Positions 40,939 to 50,045 of a DNA stretch of 64,000 nt are shown in pieces. Position 1 is the stretch's first letter; the number at the start of each line of letters is the position of its first letter. The translations under genes and the position numbers were made by a program. Source of the stretch: DASQZT01 sp963728965. Lineage in GTDB: Bacteria > Acidobacteriota > Terriglobia > Bryobacterales > Bryobacteraceae. A model generated the notes under the pieces. That model was not told where the DNA came from, did not search any database, and saw nothing but the letters and a program-made list of their open reading frames with translations. Location: assembly GCA_963728965.1 (NCBI GenBank), contig CAVSMH010000011.1:124001-188000 (forward strand). Reading direction: 5' to 3'.

Positions 40939-43201
40939 CGTGGACTCTGTCGACGCTGATGTCCGCGCCCTGGCCATGACACACGCCGCATGACTCGCCG
41001 AGCGTTGGGCTGGTCATCAGAGCGGCGTGGGCGGAGGCGTCCTTGGCCGTGTGACATGCAGTACACGCGGCCGTGGTGGGCGGACTTGGGTCGATGAACG
41101 CCCGCGGGTTGGTCACACCGATCCGGGTGGACGGCAACGGTGGAAAGTCCGAACTGTTGACGTGACACTTGCCGCAGTCCCGCAGGTCGGCCGGGTAACG
41201 CACATCGCTGAAGTCGTTGGCCGAGCCGCCGAAGCCGTAAACCACATACGGTGTCAACTGCCCGCCCGGCTCGGCTGTTTCGCCGGTGTGCAGCCTGTGG
41301 ATCAAGACCGGGAAATCGATCGCCTGAGGCGGATTCTGGGCCGCTGGGCGCTGTGCCGCATCGGTCGCTTTGGGGTTGTGGCAGAGCAGGCAATACTGCA
41401 CGTTTTGGCGGATGGTTCCGTGCGCGGAGATGCGGTAGTGGCACGCATTGCAATCCTGCTGCACAATCTCTTCGGGATGCGGTGAGACCGGCGAGCCATC
41501 CACCGAAAACGGCAGAAGCTGATTGAAACCGACGTCGCGCACGGTTTGCTCGACGACGGTTCCGGGCAGAACGGTGAAGTTGCGGTAGCCTTCGATGCCG
41601 ATGGTGTAGGTTCCGGTGGCGTCTCCGGGTATGGAGCTCTTAAAGGTGTAGGTGTAGGTACCGGGCGCGCCGGTGGGCGTGGCGCCGGTGGCGCTCTCGC
41701 TCACCAGGGTGGCGTAATCGGCGGTGGGGCCCGCCAGCAGCAGATTCAGCAGGTTCATGGAACTGGCGTCGATGGGATTGCCGGCGTTATCGAGGATGCT
41801 GAAGGTCACGACGGGCGCTTTGCCGGCGGCGCCATTCACGCTGATCAGTTTGAAATTGACGCCCGGCATCACGCCGGGAGTCCATTGCGGGATGGTGTGT
41901 GCGCCGAGGATGGACGCATCGAGGGGCAGCTCTCCCTGGGGAAAGTGGCACTGCGCACACTGGCTGTCGTTGGCCGGGAGGCCGTTGGCGTGGTTCAGGC
42001 CGGTTTGGAAATTGACGTTGTCGTGACAGGCTCCACAGGATTTCGAACTGGGACGGGTGAGCCACCAGTCCGCGTCCACCGGGGCCGGTTCGCTGCTCTG
42101 GCCGGGGTCCATCGCCGCACTGATGGGAACAACCGTGGCGCCGGCAGGTCCGGCCGTGGGATCGCCGGTTCCGGGGTAGACCGCGGGCGCTGTGGTGTCG
42201 GCATTATCGGCGCCGCCGGTAACGGTTCCATCGGCCGCGACGTGTAGCGGGGCGGGCGGCAAGCCGGCCTGGGCGCCGGCGGCTCCGACGGTGGCTTTGC
42301 GGGGATAGGCGCCGGTAGCGTGGCACATCTGGCAATTGCGGATATCGGCGGGGAAGACCACGGTGGAGTAATCGTTGACACTCTGCTGAAACCCGATGAC
42401 CTGATAGGGCGTGCCCGCCTGGACGCTGGGCAGGCTCGAGCCCATGTGGATTTTGTGGACCATCACCTCGAAGTCGATGCTATTGCCAGTGTCCGGGTCG
42501 ACGGTATCCACGCCATTGCCGCCGGGGTTGTGGCACATGATGCAAAGCGGCACCAGGCGGCGGGAACCACCGTGCGCGGCGAGCGGGTCGTGGCAGCGGC
42601 TGCAACTGGCAGTGGCGATCAGGTCGTGGGTGTCGGTAACGGTGGACCCGTTGGGCACGAAAGTGAAGATGTCATCCGCGTAGTTGGTGCCCAAGTCGAA
42701 CTCGGTGAGGTTGCGCGAGGCGTACACGCCGATGCGGACGGTTTGCGAAGGATCGAAACCGGCGGGCGCCCGGGTTTGAAATTTGTAGGCGAACGCATTC
42801 CCGGCCGGCGTTATCATTCCGCCGCTATCGGCGGCGGGTTGATTGGCGGTGTTTCCGGTGATGGGACTTTTTTGCGGGCGGGCAGTCAGGGCGATCCAGT
42901 CATGTCCGCCCTTAGGAATATACGCCGCCACGAAGCTCGCGCTGACACTGCCGGGCGTGGTAACGCCCTGTACGTCGAGCGGGAGGCCCTTGGGATCGGT
43001 AACGGTGAAATTCGCGGTGATGAGGCCATCGGCGCCGATGGCCGCGCCGGTGATCTTGACCGCGAGGCCGGGCCGCACGAAATTGACCAGCGCCACATCG
43101 GCATAATAAGCCTTCTCGTGCACGGTGAAAGGGTGGCGGGCCGAGCCGTTCAGCAAGGCCGCAGCGCCGACGACAAGCAGAAACAGGGCAGCTCTCTTCA
43201 T
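40925..43201 (-). CDS. OmcA/MtrC-family decaheme c-type cytochrome
   Basis: The start is ATG 43199-43201, eight bases after GGAGGG, giving 758 residues with a signal peptide (MKRAALFLLVVGAAALLNGS). Ten CxxCH heme motifs are present: CSRCH, CIMCH, CQMCH, CGACH, CAQCH, CNACH, CLLCH, CGKCH, CTACH and CGVCH. They form two pentaheme groups, each with an associated beta-sandwich domain (N-terminal FTVTDPKGLPLDV..., middle VTFSILDNAGNPID). This is the OmcA/MtrC plan for outer-membrane electron transfer to extracellular acceptors. No lipobox is evident. The usual MtrA/MtrB partners are not in the window; a small cytochrome c gene lies just upstream on the same strand. Confidence 0.93.
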   Translation of the reverse strand: MKRAALFLLVVGAAALLNGSARHPFTVHEKAYYADVALVNFVRPGLAVKITGAAIGADGLITANFTVTDPKGLPLDVQGVTTPGSVSASFVAAYIPKGGHDWIALTARPQKSPITGNTANQPAADSGGMITPAGNAFAYKFQTRAPAGFDPSQTVRIGVYASRNLTEFDLGTNYADDIFTFVPNGSTVTDTHDLIATASCSRCHDPLAAHGGSRRLVPLCIMCHNPGGNGVDTVDPDTGNSIDFEVMVHKIHMGSSLPSVQAGTPYQVIGFQQSVNDYSTVVFPADIRNCQMCHATGAYPRKATVGAAGAQAGLPPAPLHVAADGTVTGGADNADTTAPAVYPGTGDPTAGPAGATVVPISAAMDPGQSSEPAPVDADWWLTRPSSKSCGACHDNVNFQTGLNHANGLPANDSQCAQCHFPQGELPLDASILGAHTIPQWTPGVMPGVNFKLISVNGAAGKAPVVTFSILDNAGNPIDASSMNLLNLLLAGPTADYATLVSESATGATPTGAPGTYTYTFKSSIPGDATGTYTIGIEGYRNFTVLPGTVVEQTVRDVGFNQLLPFSVDGSPVSPHPEEIVQQDCNACHYRISAHGTIRQNVQYCLLCHNPKATDAAQRPAAQNPPQAIDFPVLIHRLHTGETAEPGGQLTPYVVYGFGGSANDFSDVRYPADLRDCGKCHVNSSDFPPLPSTRIGVTNPRAFIDPSPPTTAACTACHTAKDASAHAALMTSPTLGESCGVCHGQGADISVDRVHARTL

Positions 43202-43435
43202 TTCACATTCCCTCCACATTCAACCCCGCCCTTCTCTCGTGCGGGCAGCCGCCGGTCGACCCAGCGCGGTGATGCAGGCCCCCAGGAATGGGTACAGGAT
43301 GCAACGGGCGCCGCGGATGCCGGCCACAGAGGTCTCAGGCGTCGCGATCGGGCCGTCGGCGCGGGCAAGGCTGACGGGCCACCGACGCCACTCCGAAGGC
43401 CGGGGGCGGCAGCTTCGGTCAACAGCCGGTATCCC

Positions 43436-43753
43436 TCACTTTTTCATTGTTCGAATATAGGCAACGATGTCATCGGCGGCTTTGCCGGTCACGCTCTTCA
43501 CCGCCATCATTTTGCCTTTGCCATTGGCGATGATCTTCTTGAGGTCATCGTCACTCATTTTCTGGACAGCGGGCGAACCGAGGTTCGCAATTCCGACCTT
43601 CATCATTTTGGCGATTTTTGGATTCGCGACGCCGTCTGCCCCATGGCAGTTCTTGCAATGCTGGTCGTAGGCAACTTTACCGGCGCTGGCGTCGCCGGCG
43701 GCATAAGCCACCGTGAGGGAGAGCACGGCAAGCACGATTTTCGGTATTTTCAT
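43436..43753 (-). CDS. Small class I cytochrome c
   Basis: The start at ATG 43751-43753, after AGGGG, gives 105 residues with a signal peptide (MKIPKIVLAVLSLTVAYAAG). One heme-binding site is present (HCKNCHGADGVANPK), with the axial Met in the region GKGKMMAVKSVTGKAADDIVAYIR. This is a monoheme, periplasmic electron carrier. It is encoded 235 bases upstream of the decaheme cytochrome on the same strand, so it may pass electrons to it. Confidence 0.9.
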   Translation of the reverse strand: MKIPKIVLAVLSLTVAYAAGDASAGKVAYDQHCKNCHGADGVANPKIAKMMKVGIANLGSPAVQKMSDDDLKKIIANGKGKMMAVKSVTGKAADDIVAYIRTMKK

Positions 43754-44108
43754 CGATTTGCAACCCCTTTTGCGGCGTGTTGCTGGCACCAGTATGGGGG
43801 CGCAGCCGATTTCGGTGCAAGACCGTCTTCGCCGGTAGCGTATGCCTCGCACCCAATCATGAGGGTCGGCTGTGAGCTATGGACCATTGATGCCGCCACG
43901 ACCGTACGCCACTTATCGTAATCGGACGCGGGTAAAGAAAACATAAAGGAAAAAATTGAGGAGACGGAAGTCTCGTATAAAAATGCACACTGCCGGGCGC
44001 GGGCGAGCGGGCGCCGAAGAAGTTTATTCCCGACGCGGCACACAAACGTCACTACGCTTGGCGTTCTTTATGCGATCTTTATATCCGATCTCTACACTGG
44101 TAGGCAGG
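43754..44108. other. Intergenic stretch with no recognised gene
   Basis: About 355 bases lie between the divergent cytochrome c gene and the ATPase relic. It has an AT-rich section at 43930-43985 with a small GAGAC-GGAA-GTCTC hairpin, which may hold promoters for either side. No protein or RNA gene is evident. Confidence 0.4.
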
Positions 44109-45348
44109 ATGCCTCGCACCACGCCATGGGACAACGCATCCGTTCCACCTGCAGAGGCTTCGGAACCGGCGAAGCTTTCTACGGCCGAGTTGCTGGATCA
44201 CCTCGGCACCAGCGCTGCGGGGTTGAGCGCCGCAAGCGTGGGAGAACGTCTTGCCCGGTACGGATACAACGAGCTTCCCGAAAAAACAATCAACCCGGTT
44301 TTGAAGTTTCTCTCCTATTTCTGGGGCCCCATCGCGTGGATGATCGAAGCGGCGGCGGTTCTTTCGGCGCTGGTGCGCCACTGGGAAGATTTCACAATCA
44401 TCCTGGTGCTCGCGGTGGGCAACGCGGTGGTGGGCTTTTGGGAAGAATACCAGGCCGGCAATGCGATCGCGGCGCTGAAGGCGCGACTGGCACTCCAGGC
44501 AAGAGTGAAGCGGGAGGGCGTGTAGACCGTGGTCGCCGCGCGGGAACTGGTTCCCGGCGACGTGATCCGCCTGCGCCTGGGGGATGTCATTCCCGCCGAC
44601 GCCCGATTGTTGGAGGGAGGCCCGGCAGAAGTGGATCAGTCCGCGCTGACCGGCGAATCGCTGCCGGTCACGCGCAAGGCGGGTGACGTTGTCTATTCCG
44701 GATCGGTAGGACGCCGACGGATTCGCCCAAGTCTTTCCGGAACATAAATTCCACATTGTGGAGACCCTTCAGGACGCTGTCCATCCTGGTGTTCAACTTC
44801 TACCCGGTGACGGCGGTCATGATCGTGCTGCTGGCGCTGCTGAACGACGGGGCGATCCTGTCGATCGCGTACGATCGCGTGCGCTACTCGGCCCGGCCGG
44901 AGGCCTGGAACATGCCGATCGTGCCGGGGATCGCGACGGTGCTCGGGATCACCGGTGTGGTGGCGTCTTTCGGCTTGTTCTATCTGGGCGAGCGCGTGTT
45001 TCACCTGAGCCGCGGGATGATTCAATTCAATCCTCCATTTACCTGAAGCTGTCGGTGGCGGGCCATCTGACGATCTTCGTGACGCGCACGCGCGGACCGT
45101 TCTGGAGCATCCGGCCTGCGGGGATCCTGGTGAGCGCGGTGCTCGGCACGCAGATCCTGGCGACACTGATCGCGGTCTACAGTGTGTTCATGACGCCCAT
45201 CGGGTGGAAGTGGGCGATGGTGGTTTGGGGTTATGCCTTGGCTTGGTTCCTGGTGAACGACGGCGTGAATCTGGCCGCCTATCGAATTCTGGAAGGTGAG
45301 CGAGGGCTGCTGGCCCGGGCCCACCGGAGAACTGCTGGTGTCCGTTAG
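44109..45348 (+). pseudogene. P-type proton-translocating ATPase, interrupted and internally deleted
   Basis: The start encodes the N-terminus of a plasma-membrane H+-ATPase: LSTAELLDHLGTSAAGLS, YGYNELPEKTINPVLKFLSYFWGPIAWMIE, ending in an in-frame TAG at 44523-44525 where relatives have Trp. The frame then resumes with VVAARELVPGDVIRLRLGDVIPADARLLEG and DQSALTGESLPVTRKAGDVVYSGS. It jumps straight to a DGFAQVFPEHKFHIVETLQ-like piece and then to the C-terminal membrane part (LSILVFNFYPVTAVMIVLLALLNDG, later WKWAMVVWGYALAWFLVNDGV, after a further frame change). The phosphorylation domain with DKTGT is absent. About 410 of ~850 residues remain, so it cannot work. Confidence 0.85.
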
Positions 45349-45350
45349 GA

Positions 45351-45540
45351 GTGGCTGGTGCCGGATCGCAGTCGCCGTGCTGTTGGGCGATTGCCGGCGC
45401 CCAAGGGCTCCATTGCGCGCAATGTCATGAGCGTCCCGAGACAATCGCGGGAACCGCGCATGCGAAGCTCGCGGCAACGGACACGGCCTGCTACGGGGGG
45501 ACGCGATGGGAGCGGACGCCGTGTGAGCGTTCTTACAAGG
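45351..45540 (+). pseudogene. Possible relic of a c-type cytochrome
   Basis: One frame directly after the ATPase relic encodes a heme motif CAQCH (45414-45428), followed by ERPETIAGTAHAKLAATDTAC. This resembles the spacing seen in periplasmic multiheme cytochromes (CxxCH followed by ...TAHA). No signal peptide or further heme sites of the same frame follow. It may be a chance match; the same bases are covered by the open frame of the next gene. Confidence 0.3.
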
Positions 45541-46839
45541 TGGCGCCAGGTGCGTGCCGGGAATACAGACCTGCATTCCGGGAAGCGCTACGATTGCTTG
45601 CATGTGGCCTTTATGGAAGCAGGTGGCCGCCCGCGATTTCGAAGGTCTGGGAACGGGCCGTTGAAAGCGGACGCCGGAAGCTGGGAGCTCTATCTCGAAG
45701 ATCGGGCGGCCAAAGGCTTCAACGCCATCCAGTTCGTCACCACGCAGTGGCTGGCAGGGGCAGCCAACGGGGATCTTCGCACGGCGTACCAGGGCACGGA
45801 ACGGATCTCAATCGACCCGGTGTTCTACCAGTGGATGGACGAGCGCATCGACGCCATTAACCGCCACGGAATCGTGGCTGCGCCGGTGCTGCTGTGGGCC
45901 ACCGGGCCGGCCGGCCTGAGCCCGGGGGTGACCCTGCCCGACGATCAGCTCACTGTGCTGGCGCGCTACCAGGTGGCGCGCTACGGCGCGCACCAGGTGA
46001 TCTGGATTTTGAACGGCGACGGCAACTACCGCGGCGAGCGCGCCGACCGCTGGAAGCGCATCGGCCGCGCCGTGTTCGGCGAGCATCCGCTGCGCCTCGC
46101 CACCTGCCATCCTTCCGGCCTGGCCTGGGTGGCGGATGAGTTTCGCGGCGAGCCGTGGTTCAGCTTCAACAGCTACCAGAGCGGCCACGCGGGGAACGAC
46201 AACGCGTGGCGCTGGCTGTGGAGCGGTCCGCCCAGCCAGGATTGGAAGAAGGAGCCGCACCTGCCGTCCATCAACCTGGAGCCGAACTACGAGGGGCACC
46301 ACTCGTTTCCTTCGCTGACGTTCTTCGATGCCCATGCCGTGCGGCGCGCGGCCTATTGGAGCCTGCTGGTGGCTCCGCCGGCGGGAGTGAGCTACGGCGG
46401 CCACGGCATCTGGAGTTGGCAACTGAAACCGGCGATTCCCATGAACCATGGGAACGTGGGCGTCGCGCGGCCCTGGTACGAGGCAATCCAGCTTTCCGGC
46501 AGCACCAGCATGATGCACTTGAAGAACCTGTTCGGGGCGCTTGCCTGGTGGACCCTCCGTCCCGCCCCGGAACTCTTGCCGGACCAGCCAGGCCGTACGG
46601 ATCCCAGCCGGTTTCTCGCAGCGGCGCAGGCCGAGGACAAGTCGTGGGCACTGGTGTACACCCCGGTGGGCGGGGCGGTGGCGGTGCGGGTTTCCGCCAT
46701 TCCCGGAGCGACGGCGGCGAAATGGTTCAATCCGCGCCTGGGCGAGTGGTCGGCGCCGGAAACCGTGAGCGGCGCCGAGCAGACGTTTCGTGCGCCGGAC
46801 TCCGACGATTGGGTTCTCTGGATCGGTACCCCGCGGTAG
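45358..46839 (+). CDS. DUF4038 apiosidase-like glycoside hydrolase, 5' end damaged
   Basis: From about 45664 on, the frame encodes a TIM-barrel of the DUF4038 / apiosidase-like (GH140-related) family: YLEDRAAKGFNAIQFVTTQWL, YQWMDERIDAINRHGIVAAPVLLW, HQVIWILNGDGNY and SPPAGVSYGGHGIWSWQ-like segments. A C-terminal beta domain (WALVYTPVGGAVAVRV... AKWFNPRLGEW) corresponds to the putative collagen-binding domain PF12904. The first ~100 residues of the open frame do not look like protein of this family, and the first barrel strands and signal peptide are missing. So the gene is probably truncated, with no safe start codon. It lies beside a decayed region. Confidence 0.65.
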   Translation: MPDRSRRAVGRLPAPKGSIARNVMSVPRQSREPRMRSSRQRTRPATGGRDGSGRRVSVLTRWRQVRAGNTDLHSGKRYDCLHVAFMEAGGRPRFRRSGNGPLKADAGSWELYLEDRAAKGFNAIQFVTTQWLAGAANGDLRTAYQGTERISIDPVFYQWMDERIDAINRHGIVAAPVLLWATGPAGLSPGVTLPDDQLTVLARYQVARYGAHQVIWILNGDGNYRGERADRWKRIGRAVFGEHPLRLATCHPSGLAWVADEFRGEPWFSFNSYQSGHAGNDNAWRWLWSGPPSQDWKKEPHLPSINLEPNYEGHHSFPSLTFFDAHAVRRAAYWSLLVAPPAGVSYGGHGIWSWQLKPAIPMNHGNVGVARPWYEAIQLSGSTSMMHLKNLFGALAWWTLRPAPELLPDQPGRTDPSRFLAAAQAEDKSWALVYTPVGGAVAVRVSAIPGATAAKWFNPRLGEWSAPETVSGAEQTFRAPDSDDWVLWIGTPR

Positions 46840-46869
46840 GGGTGGCGGGATGGTTTAGCCTAAGAGAGA

Positions 46870-49029
46870 ATGGCTGCCACCCTTCCTGCCGCCGGCACAG
46901 CGTCGAAGAAAAGCGACGCCGCGATCACGGACCTGGACGATCCGCGATTGTACGTCAATCGCGAACTGGGGCTGCTCAGTTTTCAGTGGCGGGTGCTCGA
47001 GGAAGCGCAGTCCGCGGCCAATCCCCTCCTCGAACGCCTGAAGTTCCTGTCCATCGTCGGGTCGAACCTGAACGAGTTTTTCATGGTGCGCGTGGCCAGC
47101 CTGAAGGCGCAGGTGGACGCCGGCATTCCCGAGTTCGGGCCGGATCGAATGAGCCCGAGCGCGCAATTGGTGGCGATTCGGCGCGAGGTCAAGCGGCTCA
47201 TCGAAGCGGCGCACCAGTGCCTTCAGGAGCTGACTCCGGCGCTGGCCGAGCAGGGCATCCACATCGTGGACCATTCCGCGCTCACGGCCAAGCAGTTGCT
47301 CGCCTGTAAGCGCTATTTCACCGACATCATTTTTCCGGTGCTGACGCCGCTGGCGTTCGATCCCGGCCGCCCGTTCCCGCACATTTCCAACCTGAGCCTG
47401 AACCTGGCGGTCTCGATTCGCGATGCCGCGGGCGGTGAACATTTCGCTCGCGTGAAGGTGCCCGACTCGCTCCCCGCCCTGGTTCCGCTGACCCGGCCGC
47501 GCAAGTCCTCGAGCAAGCGCAGCCGCTCCCGCCGTCAGGAGTATTATGTCTGGATCGAGGAAGTGATCGCGGCCAACCTGGATGCCCTTTTCCCGGGAAT
47601 GCAGGTGCTGGAGGCCTATCCCTTCCACGTCACGCGCGACGCCGACATCGCTATCAAGGAACTGGAAGCCGAGGACCTGCTCGAGACCATCGAAGAGGGA
47701 GTACGCCAGCGCAAATTCGGGAGCGTCGTGCGGCTTCAGGTGAGCCAGGAGATGCCGCAGCACATCCTGCAAATCCTGATGACCAACCTGGAACTGGACA
47801 CGGGCGAGGTTTTCCGGCAACGCGGCCTGCTCGGATTGAACCGCCTGGCGGCCGTGGCCCAGATCGACCGGCCCGATCTGAAGTACCCGCCGTTCCTCCC
47901 CGCCACCCCGCAGGAACTTCAGCCTTCGAGCGAAGACGAGGACCTGTTCAGCATCATCCGCCACCGCGATGTGCTGCTGCATCACCCGTTCGAATCGTTC
48001 CAGCCGGTGGTGGACTTTTTGCGGCGCGCCGCCCGCGACCCCGACGTGCTGGCGATCAAGATCGTGCTCTATCGCGTAGGGCGGAATTCTCCGGTGGTGG
48101 AGGCCCTGCTGGAGGCCATCGAAGCGGGCAAGCAAGTGGCGGTGCTGATGGAGTTGAAGGCCCGATTCGACGAGGAGAGCAACATCGAGTGGGCCAAGGC
48201 GCTGGAGCGTGCCGGGGTCCACGTGGTGTACGGCCTGGTGGGTCTGAAGATCCACTGCAAGGCGGCGATCGTGCTGCGGCGCGAGAACGACACCATCCGC
48301 CCCTATCTTCACCTGGCCACCGGCAACTACAACATCGTTACGGCGCACCTGTACACCGATCTTGGTTTGTTCACCTCGAATTCCCAACTGGCGGCCGATA
48401 CCATCGACCTGTTCAATTTTCTGACCGGCTATTCCGCCAAGCGCGATTATGCGCGCCTGCTGGTGGCTCCGGTGAACTTGCGGGAGCGTGCGGAGGCACT
48501 GATCAAACGCGAGATCAAACAGCACGAGAGCGACGGCAAGGGTCACCTGGTGTTCAAAATGAACGCCCTGGTGGACCCCGGCATTATCCGCCTGCTGTAC
48601 CGGGCCTCGCAGGCCGGCGTGAAGATCGATCTGCTGGTGCGGGGCATCTGCTGCCTGCGTCCCGGCATACGCGGGGTGAGCGACACCATCCGCGTGACCA
48701 GCGTGGTAGGCCGGTTCCTGGAACACAGCCGGATCTTCTATTTCCGCAACGGGGGGGCGGAAGAGATCTACCTCGGCAGCGCCGATATCATGCCGCGAAA
48801 CCTGAATCGGCGGGTGGAACTCCTGTTCCCGATCGAAGACGCCGACCTGCGCCGCCGCATCCGCGACGAGATTCTGGCCGAGTATTTGATGGACAACGTG
48901 AAAGCGCGCCGGATGGGTCCCGACGGGGTGTACAAACGGGTGACGAAACGCAGCGGCGAAAAGGAGTTCAACAGCCAGGAGCGGCTGCTGAGCGACGGAA
49001 ACCGGAAAGCTCCCAAACTGGCGTGGTGA
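46870..49029 (+). CDS. ppk1: Polyphosphate kinase 1
   Basis: This 719-residue enzyme has all PPK1 domains: an N-terminal helical part (LYVNRELGLLSFQWRVLEEAQ), a head domain (LTPLAFDPGRPFPHISNLSLNLAV), and two C-terminal PLD-like catalytic domains. The autophosphorylated His is His462 (GLVGLKIHCKAAIVLR). VLYRVGRNSPVVEALLEAIEAGKQVAVLMELKARFDEE and YLGSADIMPRNLNRRVELLFPI complete the signature. It makes polyphosphate reversibly from ATP. A Lys/Arg-rich insert (KSSSKRSRSRRQ) lies at about residue 215. It is a single gene following the DUF4038 gene by 30 bases. Confidence 0.95.
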   Translation: MAATLPAAGTASKKSDAAITDLDDPRLYVNRELGLLSFQWRVLEEAQSAANPLLERLKFLSIVGSNLNEFFMVRVASLKAQVDAGIPEFGPDRMSPSAQLVAIRREVKRLIEAAHQCLQELTPALAEQGIHIVDHSALTAKQLLACKRYFTDIIFPVLTPLAFDPGRPFPHISNLSLNLAVSIRDAAGGEHFARVKVPDSLPALVPLTRPRKSSSKRSRSRRQEYYVWIEEVIAANLDALFPGMQVLEAYPFHVTRDADIAIKELEAEDLLETIEEGVRQRKFGSVVRLQVSQEMPQHILQILMTNLELDTGEVFRQRGLLGLNRLAAVAQIDRPDLKYPPFLPATPQELQPSSEDEDLFSIIRHRDVLLHHPFESFQPVVDFLRRAARDPDVLAIKIVLYRVGRNSPVVEALLEAIEAGKQVAVLMELKARFDEESNIEWAKALERAGVHVVYGLVGLKIHCKAAIVLRRENDTIRPYLHLATGNYNIVTAHLYTDLGLFTSNSQLAADTIDLFNFLTGYSAKRDYARLLVAPVNLRERAEALIKREIKQHESDGKGHLVFKMNALVDPGIIRLLYRASQAGVKIDLLVRGICCLRPGIRGVSDTIRVTSVVGRFLEHSRIFYFRNGGAEEIYLGSADIMPRNLNRRVELLFPIEDADLRRRIRDEILAEYLMDNVKARRMGPDGVYKRVTKRSGEKEFNSQERLLSDGNRKAPKLAW

Positions 49030-49105
49030 CGATGCCAGGACCGGAAAGTCGGCAGCCCGGTGCGGCGGCGTGTTCGGGCGTCCTGGCGTGGCATCGGCCG
49101 CCGGT

Positions 49106-49960
49106 TCAATGCCCCGCTTCGGATTGCTTTTTGAGCTCCGCCCGGAACGCCTGCTCGCGCTCGGCGACGTAGGCCCGGTATCCCTCCGGGTCGAGGAACG
49201 GGTTGGGCCCTTTGCCCATGCGCGCAGCCTTGGCGGCCAAGCCGTAGTAGTCGCCGTGGGCGCCGAGGAACACATCGCAGGCCAGCGACCTCAGCACCCG
49301 GAAGGTGCGTTCGTAATCCTGCGCGATCTGCGGGTAGAGCGCGTTATTCACCAACTTGTAGCCGGCGTTGACATTGGGGCTGCCCACGATCACCACGTTG
49401 TAATTCCTGCCGCCATCGCGGGCTTCGAGCGTCCAGGTAGTGCAGCCTTTAGTGTGGCCGGGCGTGAGGTGCGCGGTGAGGGTGTTGCCGCCCAGTATCA
49501 CCTGGTCGCCATCGTGCAGAACGCGGTCCACCTTCGCCGGCTTGTACAAGGATTGTGCGGAGTTGCCGTACTGGAAATTTCCCTTGCCGCCGGCTTCGAT
49601 TTCGGGCACGTCGGCATCCATGACCATGTACTGCGCACCGGTAAGCTCCTTCAGGCGCGCGCTGCCCGCACAGTGGTCCCAATGGGCGTGGCTGATCAGC
49701 AGGATTTTGACATCGCTGAAGCGAAACCCCAGCTTTTCGACACTGGCGCGGATGAGCGGAACGGAGCTTTCGAGATTACTGTTAAGGAGGATGTGACCCT
49801 GGGGAGACGCAATCAGGTAGGAGGCCAGGCCCTTGCTGCCGACGTAATAGACATTGCCGATGATGTGATGCGGTGGAAACGGCGCGGTCCAGTCGGCGGG
49901 GGCTTGCGCGAACAGTCCCGCGGCCAGGAGGATGCCGGCGAGCAGCGAACGGAGAAGCAT
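49106..49960 (-). CDS. Subclass B3 metallo-beta-lactamase
   Basis: This 284-residue protein has a signal peptide (about residues 1-19) and the MBL fold with B3-type zinc ligands. His91, His93, Asp95 and His96 are in the motif HAHWDHCAGS; His169 is in LTPGHTKGCTTW; His235 is in FLGAHGDYYG. The N-terminal NVYYVGSKGLASYLIASPQGHILLN and the overall length match environmental B3 enzymes, which hydrolyse penicillins, cephalosporins and carbapenems. It stands alone, convergent with ppk1, with no mobile element beside it, so it looks intrinsic rather than acquired. Activity on a beta-lactam is inferred. Confidence 0.85.
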   Translation of the reverse strand: MLLRSLLAGILLAAGLFAQAPADWTAPFPPHHIIGNVYYVGSKGLASYLIASPQGHILLNSNLESSVPLIRASVEKLGFRFSDVKILLISHAHWDHCAGSARLKELTGAQYMVMDADVPEIEAGGKGNFQYGNSAQSLYKPAKVDRVLHDGDQVILGGNTLTAHLTPGHTKGCTTWTLEARDGGRNYNVVIVGSPNVNAGYKLVNNALYPQIAQDYERTFRVLRSLACDVFLGAHGDYYGLAAKAARMGKGPNPFLDPEGYRAYVAEREQAFRAELKKQSEAGH

Positions 49961-50045
49961 GCTTCAGGGTAGCGCGTCCGGCGGCGGCGCAGACGATCGG
50001 GCGGGGGCAACCTCGATCGCCCCACCGATATAAGGTAGTAAGGGT

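Noticed and set aside
41436..41460. Sigma-54 (-24/-12) promoter: TGGCACG followed by TTGCA
   Set aside because: The two elements are only 2 bases apart instead of 4 and lie within the decaheme cytochrome coding region.
46855..49275. 806-codon open frame on the minus strand across ppk1
   Set aside because: It lies antisense to an unmistakable ppk1 gene, has low-complexity His/Arg/Gln composition and no domain; it is a by-product of high GC third positions.
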